Shown one piece after another: positions 1-8,268 of a DNA stretch of 23,033 nucleotides. This DNA comes from Bacillota bacterium. GTDB taxonomy: Bacteria > Bacillota > Clostridia > Oscillospirales > Ruminococcaceae. The notes beneath the pieces are model-generated. The model saw only the letters and a program-made list of their open reading frames with translations, was not told the DNA's origin and ran no database searches. The stretch spans positions 1 to 23,033 of the forward strand of contig JAEWZG010000028.1 of assembly GCA_023395435.1 (NCBI GenBank), written 5' to 3'. The translations under genes were made by a program, and so were the position numbers. How positions within the stretch are numbered: position 1 is the first letter of the stretch; each line of letters begins with the position of its first letter.

Positions 1-34
1 AAACGCCGCATTCTTCCTTTAATTTATCAAACAT
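1..34 (-). CDS. purF: Amidophosphoribosyltransferase, N-terminal fragment
   Basis: Only the first 11 codons lie in the window, reading MFDKLKEECGV. PurF begins with a short leader that is processed to expose a catalytic N-terminal cysteine; Cys9, followed by Gly-Val, fits that residue. The enzyme makes phosphoribosylamine from PRPP and glutamine, the first committed step of purine synthesis. The start is supported by a GGAGG ribosome binding site at 40-44 on the minus strand. It is the third gene of the purE-purC-purF operon. The identity rests on a short peptide plus context, so it is likely but not proven. Confidence 0.75.
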   Translation of the reverse strand, partial: MFDKLKEECGV

Positions 35-68
35 AAAAACCTCCAGATTTTTGGGAATAAACAATATT

Positions 69-92
69 ACGGGTAATGGATTCATTACCCGT
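69..92 (-). other. 10-bp perfect hairpin between purC and purF
   Basis: ACGGGTAATG at 69-78 pairs perfectly with CATTACCCGT at 83-92 around a 4-nt loop. On the minus strand the bases after the stem are only moderately T-rich (AATATTGTTTATT), so this is a weak terminator at best. It may reduce expression of purF relative to purC, or act as an mRNA processing or stability element. It lies between the purC stop and the purF ribosome binding site. Confidence 0.5.
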
Positions 93-109
93 CAATGCGG
101 TTTTGTGTA

Positions 110-820
110 TTATTCTCCACGAAGACGCTTCATGATTTCCTGATAAGCCTCTTCAACTCCACCCATATCCCTGCGGAATCTGTCCTTGTCGAGTTTTTCG
201 TGTGTTGTGCTGTCCCAGAAGCGGCATGTATCAGGTGAGATTTCATCAGCGAGAATTATGGTTCCGTCACTTGTCTTACCAAATTCAATCTTGAAGTCGA
301 TAAGATCAATGTTAAGACCTTTAAAGAACTTAACCATAAAGTCATTCACCTTAAAAGCATATTTTGTGATAGTAGCAATTTCTTCTTCTGTTGCAAGTCC
401 AAGACCAAGTGCATAATAGTCATTGATGAATGGATCGCCAAGATCATCATTTTTATAGCTGAATTCAAGTGTAGGACGCTTCAATACTGTTCCTTCTGGA
501 ACTCCAAGCTTCTTAGAAAAGCTTCCTGCAGCAACGTTTCTGATAATTACTTCAAGTGGAACAATTTCAACTTTTTTTACAATAGTTTCTCTTTCAGAAA
601 TTTCTTCAATAAGGTGAGTAGGAATGCCTTCCTTTTCAAGCATCTTGAACATAAGGTTTGTCATCTGATTGTTGATAACACCCTTACCGGAAATTGTGCC
701 CTTCTTGATACCATTAAAAGCAGTTGCATCATCCTTGTAATCAACGATAACTATGTCTGGATCTTCTGTTGCATATACTCTCTTTGCCTTGCCTTCATAA
801 AGCTGTTCTAATTTTTTCAT
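110..820 (-). CDS. purC: Phosphoribosylaminoimidazole-succinocarboxamide synthase (SAICAR synthetase)
   Basis: PurC ligates aspartate to CAIR using ATP to give SAICAR in cytosolic purine synthesis. The 236-residue product has the usual length of the bacterial single-domain enzyme. Both family signatures are visible: VPLEVIIRNVAAGS at about 87-100 and LIDFKIEFGKT at about 173-183. The DEISPDTCRFWD segment at about 192-203 belongs to the substrate and nucleotide site. The N-terminal YEGKAKRVY is also typical. The ATG is preceded by AGGAGA at a good distance. It starts 44 bp after the purE stop and is followed by purF, so it is the second gene of a leftward purine operon driven from upstream of purE. 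Confidence 0.97.
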   Translation of the reverse strand: MKKLEQLYEGKAKRVYATEDPDIVIVDYKDDATAFNGIKKGTISGKGVINNQMTNLMFKMLEKEGIPTHLIEEISERETIVKKVEIVPLEVIIRNVAAGSFSKKLGVPEGTVLKRPTLEFSYKNDDLGDPFINDYYALGLGLATEEEIATITKYAFKVNDFMVKFFKGLNIDLIDFKIEFGKTSDGTIILADEISPDTCRFWDSTTHEKLDKDRFRRDMGGVEEAYQEIMKRLRGE

Positions 821-864
821 TATTACTTCTCCTCTGCATCCTTTATTTTTATTATTTTTACTTA

Positions 865-1362
865 TTAAAGTGCTTTTACAGCTTCCTGTAATTTCTTGTC
901 CTTTTCAACAACACCTTTAACCATATCAGCTTTCATATCTAAAAGCTTTTGTGCAAGTGTGTCATCTGAAAGTGCAAGCATCTGAACTGCAAGAATTGCT
1001 GCGTTCTTTGCTCCGTCAATAGCAACAGTAGCAACAGGAATACCAGCAGGCATCTGAACAGTTGCAAGCAAAGCGTCAAGTCCATCAAGTGTTGAAGATT
1101 TAATAGGAATACCGATAACAGGAAGTGTTGAATGTCCTGCGAGAACTCCACCAAGGTGTGCAGCCTTGCCAGCAGCAGCGATAATGACGCCAAATCCGTT
1201 TTCCTTTGCGTTTTTTGCAAACTTACAAGCAATTTCAGGAGTCCTGTGAGCAGACATTACTCTTACTTCATAAGGAACACCAAAGCTTTTAAGTTCAACA
1301 ACAGCGTCTTTTACTGTTGGGAAATCGCTGTCACTTCCCATAATAATAGCAACTTTTTTCAT
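865..1362 (-). CDS. purE: N5-carboxyaminoimidazole ribonucleotide mutase
   Basis: Class I PurE converts N5-CAIR to CAIR in purine synthesis, upstream of the PurC step. The 165-residue product shows the family motifs in order: MGSDSD at 8-13, SAHRTP at 37-42 with the catalytic-site histidine, AAGKAAHL at 63-70, and QMPAGIPVATVA at about 103-114. The frame stays open about 32 codons further upstream, but that part would run through a terminator hairpin. The ATG at 1362 has a GGAGGG ribosome binding site and begins with the canonical MKKVAIIMGSDSD. It is the first gene of the purE-purC-purF operon and lies directly behind a structured leader with a terminator. Confidence 0.97.
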   Translation of the reverse strand: MKKVAIIMGSDSDFPTVKDAVVELKSFGVPYEVRVMSAHRTPEIACKFAKNAKENGFGVIIAAAGKAAHLGGVLAGHSTLPVIGIPIKSSTLDGLDALLATVQMPAGIPVATVAIDGAKNAAILAVQMLALSDDTLAQKLLDMKADMVKGVVEKDKKLQEAVKAL

Positions 1363-1384
1363 TTTAACCCTCCATCTTATTTGC

Positions 1385-1414
1385 AATAAAAAATGCTGTG
1401 ACGCAAGCCACAGC
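1385..1414 (-). terminator. Intrinsic terminator at the end of the purE leader
   Basis: On the minus strand GCTGTGGC pairs with GTCACAGC around a UUGC loop (8 bp, one G-U), followed by ATTTTTTATT. It lies about 23 nt before the purE start and within reach of its ribosome binding site. It is therefore either the 3' end of a free small RNA or the decision point of an attenuator for the purine operon. Confidence 0.85.
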
Positions 1415-1556
1415 AAGTTACAACTATACCGAAAAATTAATTCTGCATGAGGATACACTTACAGAAATGTTCGCACCTATGCCAGTGAATAATCTGTAAA
1501 AATGTATTAATGGCGTTGCAGTCATTTTTTTTGACAACATAGGTCACCTCATAGTT
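1415..1556 (-). ncRNA. Structured RNA before purE; 6S-like RNA or regulatory leader
   Basis: The transcript can form an outer stem AUGAGG/CCUCAU (1547-1552 with 1447-1452), with a further AACUAU/AUAGUU pairing outside it. Inside is a three-way junction with no unpaired junction bases: ACCUAU/AUAGGU (1539-1544 with 1475-1480), GUUG/CAAC (1535-1538 with 1515-1518, extended by UCA/UGA) and GCCA/UGGC (1511-1514 with 1481-1484). The 3' side between the outer and inner stems is long and can form a small hairpin, as in the central bubble of 6S RNA. A competing pairing ACAGA/UCUGU also exists. I recall 6S-type genes next to purine genes in some Firmicutes but cannot check this here. It does not match the core motifs I know for the purine, PRPP or ZTP riboswitches. 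Confidence 0.5.
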
Positions 1557-1560
1557 TTTA

Positions 1561-1600
1561 ATTATATTAATATTTTACAATATCTATACAAAAAAGACAA
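1561..1600 (-). promoter_or_regulatory. Promoter of the purE leader and purine operon
   Basis: On the minus strand TTGTCT (1595-1600) and TAAAAT (1572-1577) are separated by 17 bp. A second possible -10, TATAAT (1561-1566), lies closer to the leader and would start RNA near 1554-1556, right at the first base-paired segment. Either hexamer gives a sigma-A-type start just before the structured RNA. The remaining AT-rich bases up to 1768 show no gene. Confidence 0.55.
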
Positions 1601-1769
1601 TTATTTTTTTATCAAAATTTATTATGTTATTCTTTGCATTTATTGTACTATATGACAATACAAACATAATAACAACAATACCATAGCTTTTTAAATGTTA
1701 ATTTTCAGAAAAGGCGATAATAATTATTTATATTACTAACTATTATGTCACTTCAAAAGTTTCAGTCAA

Positions 1770-1798
1770 TAAAAAGCCCGGGAGAACTTCCCGGGCTA
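1770..1798 (-). terminator. Terminator of the NfeD-SPFH operon
   Basis: AGCCCGGGA (1775-1783) and TCCCGGGCT (1789-1797) form a perfect 9-bp GC-rich stem. On the minus strand it is followed by TTTTTATT. It begins 8 bp after the SPFH stop codon. Confidence 0.92.
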
Positions 1799-1805
1799 TA
1801 TTGAA

Positions 1806-2768
1806 TTATTCTTTAACAACTAATTCTTTCATTGATGTTGCAAGTCCTGCAAGTCCTTGAATATCTGATGGAATAATAATCTTTGTTGCTTTTCCGTCAG
1901 CAACCTTAGCAAAAGTTTCAAGGCTCTTAAGAGCAATAACCTGCTGATTAGGATTTGCTTCGTTAAGTTTAACGAGGCTGTCTGCAAGAGCCTGCTGTAT
2001 CATCTGAATTGATTCAGCTTCACCCTGTGCCTCAAGAATCTTCTGTTGGCGAACTGCATCAGCTCGGAGAATCATAGCTTGTTTTTCAGCCTCAGCACGA
2101 AGAATCTCAGCTTCCTTATCAGCCTGAGCACGGAGAATCTTAGATTCCCTGTCACCTTCAGCAACAAGAATCTGTGAATTCTTATCACCTTCAGCCTGAA
2201 GGATTTTTTCACGACGTTCACGTTCAGCCTTCATTTGTTTTTCCATTGAATCCTGAATTTCACGTGGTGGAAGAATGTTTTTAAGTTCAACACGATTTAC
2301 CTTAATACCCCAACGGTCTGTAGCTTCGTCAAGAATAGCAGTAATCTTTGTGTTGATTGTATCACGTGATGTAAGTGTAGCATCAAGCTCAAGCTCACCG
2401 ATGATGTTACGAAGAGTTGTAGCTGTTAAGTTCTCAATAGCTGAAAGCGGTCTTTCAACACCATAAGCAAACTGCTTTGCGTCAGTGATTTGAAAGAATA
2501 CAACAGTATCAATTTGCATTGTAACATTATCTTTTGTAATTACAGGTTGTGGTTTGAAGTCAACAACCTGTTCCTTGATGGATACTCTTCTTGCTACTCT
2601 GTCAAGAAAAGGAACGAGAAAATGAACACCACTTTGCCATGATTTATGGTAAACACCAAAACGTTCAACCACATAAACCTCAGCCTGCTGAACAACTCTG
2701 ATTCTTGAGATCAGAACAATGAGAATAAAAACGATAATACCAATTAAGACAAGAGCGCCTGTTTCCAT
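1806..2768 (-). CDS. SPFH (stomatin/prohibitin-like) membrane protein
   Basis: A 320-residue protein of the SPFH superfamily, close to the QmcA/stomatin-like group. Members form membrane-bound oligomers tied to lipid microdomains and to control of membrane proteases. One hydrophobic helix at about residues 4-22 anchors the N-terminus. The SPFH domain follows at about 25-180, including ERFGVYH, LVPFLDRVARRVSIKEQ and the ILPPREIQDSMEKQMKAERE segment. A charged coiled coil with repeated RAEAEK-like units spans about 180-265. The ATG at 2768 has GGAGG in front; the in-frame TTG five codons earlier overlaps that ribosome binding site and is not credible. It follows the NfeD-like gene by 25 bp, the classical partner of SPFH proteins. 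Confidence 0.92.
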   Translation of the reverse strand: METGALVLIGIIVFILIVLISRIRVVQQAEVYVVERFGVYHKSWQSGVHFLVPFLDRVARRVSIKEQVVDFKPQPVITKDNVTMQIDTVVFFQITDAKQFAYGVERPLSAIENLTATTLRNIIGELELDATLTSRDTINTKITAILDEATDRWGIKVNRVELKNILPPREIQDSMEKQMKAERERREKILQAEGDKNSQILVAEGDRESKILRAQADKEAEILRAEAEKQAMILRADAVRQQKILEAQGEAESIQMIQQALADSLVKLNEANPNQQVIALKSLETFAKVADGKATKIIIPSDIQGLAGLATSMKELVVKE

Positions 2769-2793
2769 AATATTTACCTCCAAAATATATAAA

Positions 2794-3219
2794 TTATTTT
2801 TTAACTATCAATTTAGATCCTTCAATCTTTTCAACAGTTACACTTGTTCCAGTTGGAATTGTTGAATCGTCAGAAGAACGAGCTGCCCAGTCAACACCAT
2901 TGAGTTTTACACGACCTGTTGAGGTTGTATTGTTAATTTTTTCAATAACAATAGCAATCTTACCAATATCAAGTTCAGCATTTGTTGGAACAATTCTGTT
3001 ATTTAAAACCTTTTTAACAAAAGGCCTTGTTGCAATGAGAAGAAGAACTGAAAATACTGTAAAAACAATAATCTGACCGAGAATACCTAATCCAAGAATA
3101 GCACAGATAAGTGATACTAATGAGCCCAGAGCAAACCAGATTGAAACGAGCTGATATGTACAAAGCTCGGCAATAGTCAACACTACAAAAGCTATAGCCC
3201 AGAAAATTATTTCACTCAT
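2794..3219 (-). CDS. NfeD-like membrane protein (short form)
   Basis: The 141-residue product has two or three hydrophobic segments in residues 1-70, around WAIAFVVLTIAELCTYQLVS and the GLGILGQIIVFTVFSVLL region. A soluble OB-fold-like C-terminal domain covers about 80-141, with GKIAIVIEKI, GRVKLNGVDWAARS and GTSVTVEKIEGSKLIVKK. This is the short NfeD form without the serine-protease (ClpP-like) domain. NfeD proteins are encoded beside SPFH proteins and are thought to assist their assembly or proteolytic control. The ATG has GGAG 8 bp upstream. It is the first gene of a two-gene leftward operon divergent from recJ. I found no convincing promoter in the AT-rich gap. Confidence 0.9.
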   Translation of the reverse strand: MSEIIFWAIAFVVLTIAELCTYQLVSIWFALGSLVSLICAILGLGILGQIIVFTVFSVLLLIATRPFVKKVLNNRIVPTNAELDIGKIAIVIEKINNTTSTGRVKLNGVDWAARSSDDSTIPTGTSVTVEKIEGSKLIVKK

Positions 3220-3350
3220 ATTAATCTCCTTTATATATTATTTATTATGGTAATAAACTTTAATATTATAATAACATATTTTAATCAAAATAGCAATTTA
3301 TTTTAAAATTTATAGTCGAACAAGATAAAAATATTATGATTAATTAAATC

Positions 3351-3379
3351 TTGAATGTAATATTATAAAATGGTATAAT
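3351..3379 (+). promoter_or_regulatory. Promoter of recJ
   Basis: TTGAAT (3351-3356) and TATAAT (3374-3379) are 17 bp apart, and TG at 3371-3372 gives an extended -10. Transcription would start near 3386. That places an in-frame GTG at 3394 only a few bases into the message and favours the ATG at 3421 as the recJ start. Confidence 0.75.
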
Positions 3380-3420
3380 AAAGTATTAATTTAGTGAATT
3401 ATACTGAAAGCTGGAGAAAA

Positions 3421-5442
3421 ATGAAAAAGTGGATTATCAATAAGCCTGACACTGAAAAAGTCATACATATTCTTAAAAAAACTGACCTTACAAGTCTTGC
3501 AGCTGAGGTTTTAGTGTCACGTGGTATTACCGAAATTCAACAGCTTGTTGATTTCTTCTCGCAGGATGAGCTTTCAGATCCTTATCTATTAAAAGATATG
3601 TATGAGGCCTGTGAAGTTATACATGATGCTATAGAAAAAGAATTATCAATATGTATCTATGGTGATTATGATTGTGATGGGATAACCTCAACAGCTATTT
3701 TATATAATTATCTTCAATGTGCTGGAGCAAATGTGTCATATTATATTCCTGAAAGGGAAGAGGGCTATGGACTTAATAAAGACTCAGTTAAAAAGCTCGC
3801 TGATGACGGTATTGAGCTTATCATTACTGTCGATAATGGTATTACAGCAATAAATGAAGCTGAGCTTATCTATGAGCTTGGCATGAAGCTTGTTGTAACC
3901 GACCATCATCAGCCTTTGGATATACTTCCAAGAGCAGAAGCAGTCGTTGACCCGCACAGAAGGGACTGCACTTCTCCGTTCAAGCCACTCGCTGGAGTAG
4001 GAGTAGTAATAAAACTCGTTTCCGCACTTGATGACGGGAACTATGATTTTATTTTAGAGCAATATTCTGACATTGCCTGTATCGGTACAATAGCTGATAT
4101 TGTTTCACTCACAGGTGAAAACAGAACGATAGTTAAAAGAGGACTCGAACAGCTTTCAGTAACAGAAAATGCCGGACTTACTTCTTTAATGGAAAAGTCA
4201 GCAATAAATACTGATAATATTACTTCAACAGCTATTGCATTTATTCTTGCTCCGAGAATTAATGCAGCAGGACGTTTTGGTTCACCGACAACAGCCTTGC
4301 AGATGCTTATTTCAGAGGATGAGAATACTGAAGAACTTGCTTGTGAGCTTGTTTCGCTCAATACAAAGCGTAAAAAGGTTGAGGATCAAATATTAAATGA
4401 TATACTTGATAAAATTGAGCAAAATGCATCTATTCTGAATGAAAGAGTAATCGTTGTTGAAGGAGAAGACTGGCACCATGGAGTTGTGGGAATAGTCTGC
4501 TCAAGAATTCTTGAACGCTTCGGCAAGCCGAATTTCATAATTTCGATTGAGGGCGACGAGGCACGAGGCTCAGCAAGAAGCGTTAAGGGCTTTAATGTTT
4601 TTGAATGTTTAAGCTATTGTAGTGATCTTCTCACAAAATCAGGCGGACATGAGCTTGCTGGCGGTTTCTCATTAAAAAAAGAAAACATCCCTGCATTTAA
4701 AGAAAAAATCGCAGAATATGCAAAGTTAAACAATCCATCAATGCCACCACAGGTTTTAAAAGCTGACAAGCTCCTTTGTGGCATTGACCTTAAGGTTGAG
4801 AATATTGAAGGTCTTGAAGTCCTTGAGCCTTTTGGTGAGGGTAACCCACAGCCGGTTTTTGCAATAATCGGCGCACGAATAGACCGAATTGTCGCACTCG
4901 GCAATGGAAGACACACAAAGCTTGAGCTTACATACGACAATGTAAAGATTTCAGCATTAATGTTTAATACAAATCCTGATAATTTCACTTTATCGCAGAA
5001 TGATTATGCTGATTTTATTGTTAATGTTGATATTAATGAATATAACAATAACAAAAATATAAGCATAAAGGTAAAAGACTATCGAAGGAGCGGGATTGTT
5101 CAGGATAAATATTTCTCAGCAAAATCCTGTTATGAGTCGTTAAAGAGGAATGAAAGCTTAGATAAAAAGTTTGTTGAAAGAATTGTCCCGTCCCGTGAAG
5201 ATCTTGTATCCGTATATAAATTCCTTATGGGATACAATAAAATAATTAATATAGATTCATTATTTACAAAGCTGACTAATGATTCAATGAATTATTGTAA
5301 ATTGAGGTTGTGTCTTGATATTTTTGCTGAACTTGAACTTATCAGAATAGACATAATCACAGAAAACATAGACTTCATCCCGCCGACAAATAAGGTTGAC
5401 CTTGAAAGCTCACAAATCTTAAAAGAACTGAGGTGCTTATAA
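3421..5442 (+). CDS. recJ: Single-stranded-DNA-specific exonuclease RecJ
   Basis: RecJ is a 5'-to-3' single-strand DNA exonuclease used in recombination and mismatch or base-excision repair. The 673-residue product has the DHH phosphoesterase motifs YGDYDCDG (about 80-87), TVDNGI (about 136-141) and TDHH (160-163). It also has INAAGR (280-285), DWHHGVVGIV (350-359) and the DHHA1 motif GGHELAGGFS (408-417). An OB-fold and a Firmicute-type C-terminal extension follow. The ATG at 3421 has GGAGA close upstream; a GTG nine codons earlier lacks a binding site and nearly touches the predicted transcription start. The stop overlaps the rel start by one base (TAATG), so the two are translationally coupled. 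Confidence 0.95.
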   Translation: MKKWIINKPDTEKVIHILKKTDLTSLAAEVLVSRGITEIQQLVDFFSQDELSDPYLLKDMYEACEVIHDAIEKELSICIYGDYDCDGITSTAILYNYLQCAGANVSYYIPEREEGYGLNKDSVKKLADDGIELIITVDNGITAINEAELIYELGMKLVVTDHHQPLDILPRAEAVVDPHRRDCTSPFKPLAGVGVVIKLVSALDDGNYDFILEQYSDIACIGTIADIVSLTGENRTIVKRGLEQLSVTENAGLTSLMEKSAINTDNITSTAIAFILAPRINAAGRFGSPTTALQMLISEDENTEELACELVSLNTKRKKVEDQILNDILDKIEQNASILNERVIVVEGEDWHHGVVGIVCSRILERFGKPNFIISIEGDEARGSARSVKGFNVFECLSYCSDLLTKSGGHELAGGFSLKKENIPAFKEKIAEYAKLNNPSMPPQVLKADKLLCGIDLKVENIEGLEVLEPFGEGNPQPVFAIIGARIDRIVALGNGRHTKLELTYDNVKISALMFNTNPDNFTLSQNDYADFIVNVDINEYNNNKNISIKVKDYRRSGIVQDKYFSAKSCYESLKRNESLDKKFVERIVPSREDLVSVYKFLMGYNKIINIDSLFTKLTNDSMNYCKLRLCLDIFAELELIRIDIITENIDFIPPTNKVDLESSQILKELRCL

Positions 5443-7628
5443 TGGAAAAAGATACAGTATATACGATTGATGCATTAATTCAAAAAATTCTTGATGGTGA
5501 TAAGCAATATGATTTGAGCAAAATTATAAGTGCCTATGAACTTGCAAGCAAATGTCACGAAGGACAGAAGCGTGATTCAGGCGAACCATATATAACTCAC
5601 CCAGTTGCCGTTGCTTTTATACTTTTAGAGCTTGGAATGGATACTGACACGATCTGCGCAGCACTTCTCCATGATGTTGTGGAAGACACAAGCTATTCTC
5701 TTGAGGACATAAAAAAGAAGTTCGGACAAGATGTTGCTATGCTCGTTGATGGTGTTACAAAGCTTGGAAAAATTCCATTGTTCACCCGTGAAGAGCAACA
5801 GGCAGAGAATGTGAGAAAAATTCTTCTTGCAATGTCACAGGATATAAGAGTTATTATTATTAAGCTTTGTGACCGACTTCACAATATGAGAACACTCCAC
5901 CACAGATGTGAGGAAAAACGCCGTGCAACAGCACTTGAAACTATGTACATCTATGCTCCTATTGCACACAGACTTGGTATCCGTGCTGTTAAAGAAGAAA
6001 TAGAAGATATAGCCTTCCATTATCTTGATCCTTTCGCCTGCGCTGAAATTGAACAAGCTCTTGAAAAAACAAAAGCAGAACGTGAGGCATTCATTGATAC
6101 AATAAAAGAACGAATTGAAAAGCGTCTTGATCAGTATTTTGAAGTAATGCCACAAATTGATGGACGCGTAAAAAGCCTTTATGGTATATACAAAAAGGTC
6201 TATATGAGTGGGAAGCAGTATGACCAGATTTATGATAAATATGCAGTTAGAATTATTGTAACAACAGTGACCGAATGCTATAATGTCCTTGGAATTATTC
6301 ACGATATGTTCAAGCCTATCCCAAACAGATTCAAGGACTATATTTCAACACCTAAGCCAAATGGCTATCAGTCATTGCACACAACTGTTATCGGTCGTGA
6401 GGCAATCCCTTTTGAGGTTCAGATAAGAACGTGGGAAATGCAATATACCGCTGAATATGGAATTGCTGCCCACTGGAAGTATAAAGAGGGAATTCATGGC
6501 AAGGACAAGTTTGAAGAACGTCTTGCATGGATTCGTCAGATTATCGAAGCCCAGCAGGAAGCTGACGATGTTGAAGAAATTGTTAGAACAATCAAGACCG
6601 ATCTTGCCCCAGATGAAGTCTTTTCATTTACGCCAAAGGGCGATATGATATCCTTGCCAATAGGTTCAACTGTCATTGATTTTGCCTATGCAATTCATAC
6701 ACAGGTCGGTCACAAGATGACTGGGGCAAAGGTAGATAAAAGGCTAGTTCCTCTTGATTATAAGCTTTCTACTGGTGAAATTGTTGAAATTATGACAACA
6801 AATGCACCTGGTCATGGACCAAACCGAAACTGGCTCAATATCTGCCGTACTAATGAAGCTAAATCAAAGATTCGTTCATGGTTTAAGAAAGAACGTCGCG
6901 AGGAAAACATTGAAAATGGTAAGGCTGAGCTTGAAAAGGAATTCAAGCGTAATCTTATTCGTGTTCCAGAAGATGAGCTTGAGGAATTCCTTAAGGAAGA
7001 TTTAAAGCGTCACAACTGCCAGACTATGGATGATTTCTATGCAGCAATAGGCTATGGCGGGGTAATTCTATCAAGATTTATTCAACGACTTAAGGATGAA
7101 TATAATAAAAAATATGTATCACACGATACTCCTGAGATAATTGTCGAGAAGGTTGTAGCAACTGAAACACAGAAGTCGGGAATTATCGTTGATGACCTTG
7201 ATAACTGTCTGATAAAATTCTCGCAGTGTTGTTCACCATTGCCTGGTGATGATATCATCGGATTTATTACACGTGGTCATGGCGTTTCGATCCATAAAAA
7301 GGATTGTATTAACTACACCTCAAGAAACAAGGCTTCTGAAAACGAATCACGCTGGGTGGAAGTTCAATGGTCAAATAACAGAAATACAAACTATAAAGCA
7401 ACAGTTGACATTGTTTCAAATAACCGCAACAGTCTTCTTGCTGATGTGTCAATGACACTTGCTGAATCAAAGATTCCTATCCACGAGATGAGTGCAAGAG
7501 AACTTAAAAACGGGAATGCAAACATTGTCCTCACTATCGGTATTGCTGGAGCAGACCAGCTCAATAATATAATTAACAGGCTTAAAAAGATAAGCGGAGT
7601 AATATCCGTTGATAGAAGTGGAAAATAA
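5442..7628 (+). CDS. relA: Bifunctional (p)ppGpp synthetase/hydrolase Rel
   Basis: This 728-residue Rel/SpoT homologue makes and degrades the stringent-response alarmone (p)ppGpp at the ribosome. The HD hydrolase domain (about 40-200) keeps HPVAVA and LLHDVVED, including the metal-binding His-Asp at 77-78. The synthetase domain (about 240-350) has RFKDYI and KPNGYQSLHT; the RxKD form is that of bifunctional rather than synthesis-only enzymes. TGS (about 391-450), a conserved-cysteine segment FSQCCSPLPGDDIIGF, and an ACT domain (about 645-728) complete the long-form layout. Both active sites look intact. The ATG at 5442 overlaps the recJ stop and has GAGGTG upstream. The MBL-fold gene follows 16 bp downstream. 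Confidence 0.96.
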   Translation: MEKDTVYTIDALIQKILDGDKQYDLSKIISAYELASKCHEGQKRDSGEPYITHPVAVAFILLELGMDTDTICAALLHDVVEDTSYSLEDIKKKFGQDVAMLVDGVTKLGKIPLFTREEQQAENVRKILLAMSQDIRVIIIKLCDRLHNMRTLHHRCEEKRRATALETMYIYAPIAHRLGIRAVKEEIEDIAFHYLDPFACAEIEQALEKTKAEREAFIDTIKERIEKRLDQYFEVMPQIDGRVKSLYGIYKKVYMSGKQYDQIYDKYAVRIIVTTVTECYNVLGIIHDMFKPIPNRFKDYISTPKPNGYQSLHTTVIGREAIPFEVQIRTWEMQYTAEYGIAAHWKYKEGIHGKDKFEERLAWIRQIIEAQQEADDVEEIVRTIKTDLAPDEVFSFTPKGDMISLPIGSTVIDFAYAIHTQVGHKMTGAKVDKRLVPLDYKLSTGEIVEIMTTNAPGHGPNRNWLNICRTNEAKSKIRSWFKKERREENIENGKAELEKEFKRNLIRVPEDELEEFLKEDLKRHNCQTMDDFYAAIGYGGVILSRFIQRLKDEYNKKYVSHDTPEIIVEKVVATETQKSGIIVDDLDNCLIKFSQCCSPLPGDDIIGFITRGHGVSIHKKDCINYTSRNKASENESRWVEVQWSNNRNTNYKATVDIVSNNRNSLLADVSMTLAESKIPIHEMSARELKNGNANIVLTIGIAGADQLNNIINRLKKISGVISVDRSGK

Positions 7629-7644
7629 AATTTGAGGAGATAAT

Positions 7645-8268
7645 ATGAAAGTAAAAACCATACCAACAGGCTTTCTTGAGGAAAACTGTTATATAATAGA
7701 TATCGGTAATGGAAATGCTGTTGCTATTGATTGTGGTGATGATTCAGAGAAAATTCTTAATTATCTTAGCAGTAATTCACTTATTCTAAAAAAAATACTC
7801 CTCACCCACGGACATTTTGATCATATAAATGCAGTTGAGGAAATTGCCGAAAAAACAGGAGCAGAAGTTTTCATTCATAAGAATGATGAGCCAATGCTCA
7901 AAAGTGCAAGAGAAAACCTCGCGTATTCAATTCCTGGTTATACATTTATTCCTTTTTCAGGTCAGGCAAAAACTATAGAAGACGGTGATATTATCAAGCA
8001 GGATAACCTTGAATTTAAGGTTATGCATACAAAAGGTCACACGCAGGGCGGAGTATGCTATACCTGTGAGGATAGTATTTTTTCGGGAGATACTCTTTTT
8101 GCTGGGGAAGTGGGAAGAACAGACTTCCCAGGTGGAAGCTACACGGAAATTCTTGCATCTGTGAAAAAACTTGCATCTCTTGAGGGTGATTATATAGTTT
8201 ACCCAGGGCATGGTCCTTCATCAACTCTTGAAATTGAACGTAAGACTAATATGTATATGAATATGTAA
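7645..8268 (+). CDS. MBL-fold metallohydrolase (glyoxalase II-like)
   Basis: The 207-residue single-domain protein has a complete binuclear metal site: THGHFDH at 54-60, His132 in GHTQGG, Asp149 in SGDTLF and His189 in PGHGP. GEVGRTDFPGG at about 154-164 is typical of the small glyoxalase II-like hydrolases (YcbL/GloB2 type). They hydrolyse thioesters such as S-lactoylglutathione analogues, but the natural substrate in Firmicutes is often unknown. The ATG has GAGGAGA upstream. It ends the recJ-rel operon, and this neighbourhood with hemZ behind it recurs in Clostridia. Confidence 0.9.
   Translation: MKVKTIPTGFLEENCYIIDIGNGNAVAIDCGDDSEKILNYLSSNSLILKKILLTHGHFDHINAVEEIAEKTGAEVFIHKNDEPMLKSARENLAYSIPGYTFIPFSGQAKTIEDGDIIKQDNLEFKVMHTKGHTQGGVCYTCEDSIFSGDTLFAGEVGRTDFPGGSYTEILASVKKLASLEGDYIVYPGHGPSSTLEIERKTNMYMNM

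Noticed and set aside
939..1232. Leucine-rich open frame opposite or inside purE
   Set aside because: It lies in another frame of a well-supported purE gene, and has skewed composition and no binding site.
1363..1458. N-terminal extension of PurE by about 32 codons
   Set aside because: It would translate through the terminator hairpin, has no ribosome binding site, and PurE proteins begin at MKKVAIIMGSDSD.
1415..1556. Purine or ZTP riboswitch before purE
   Set aside because: Neither the paired-loop core of the purine aptamer nor the CCGGG-type core of the ZTP aptamer is present, so I left it as a structured RNA, possibly 6S-like.
5835..6302. Phe/Cys-rich minus-strand frame inside rel
   Set aside because: It is a shadow of the rel coding frame, with no binding site and no recognisable domain.
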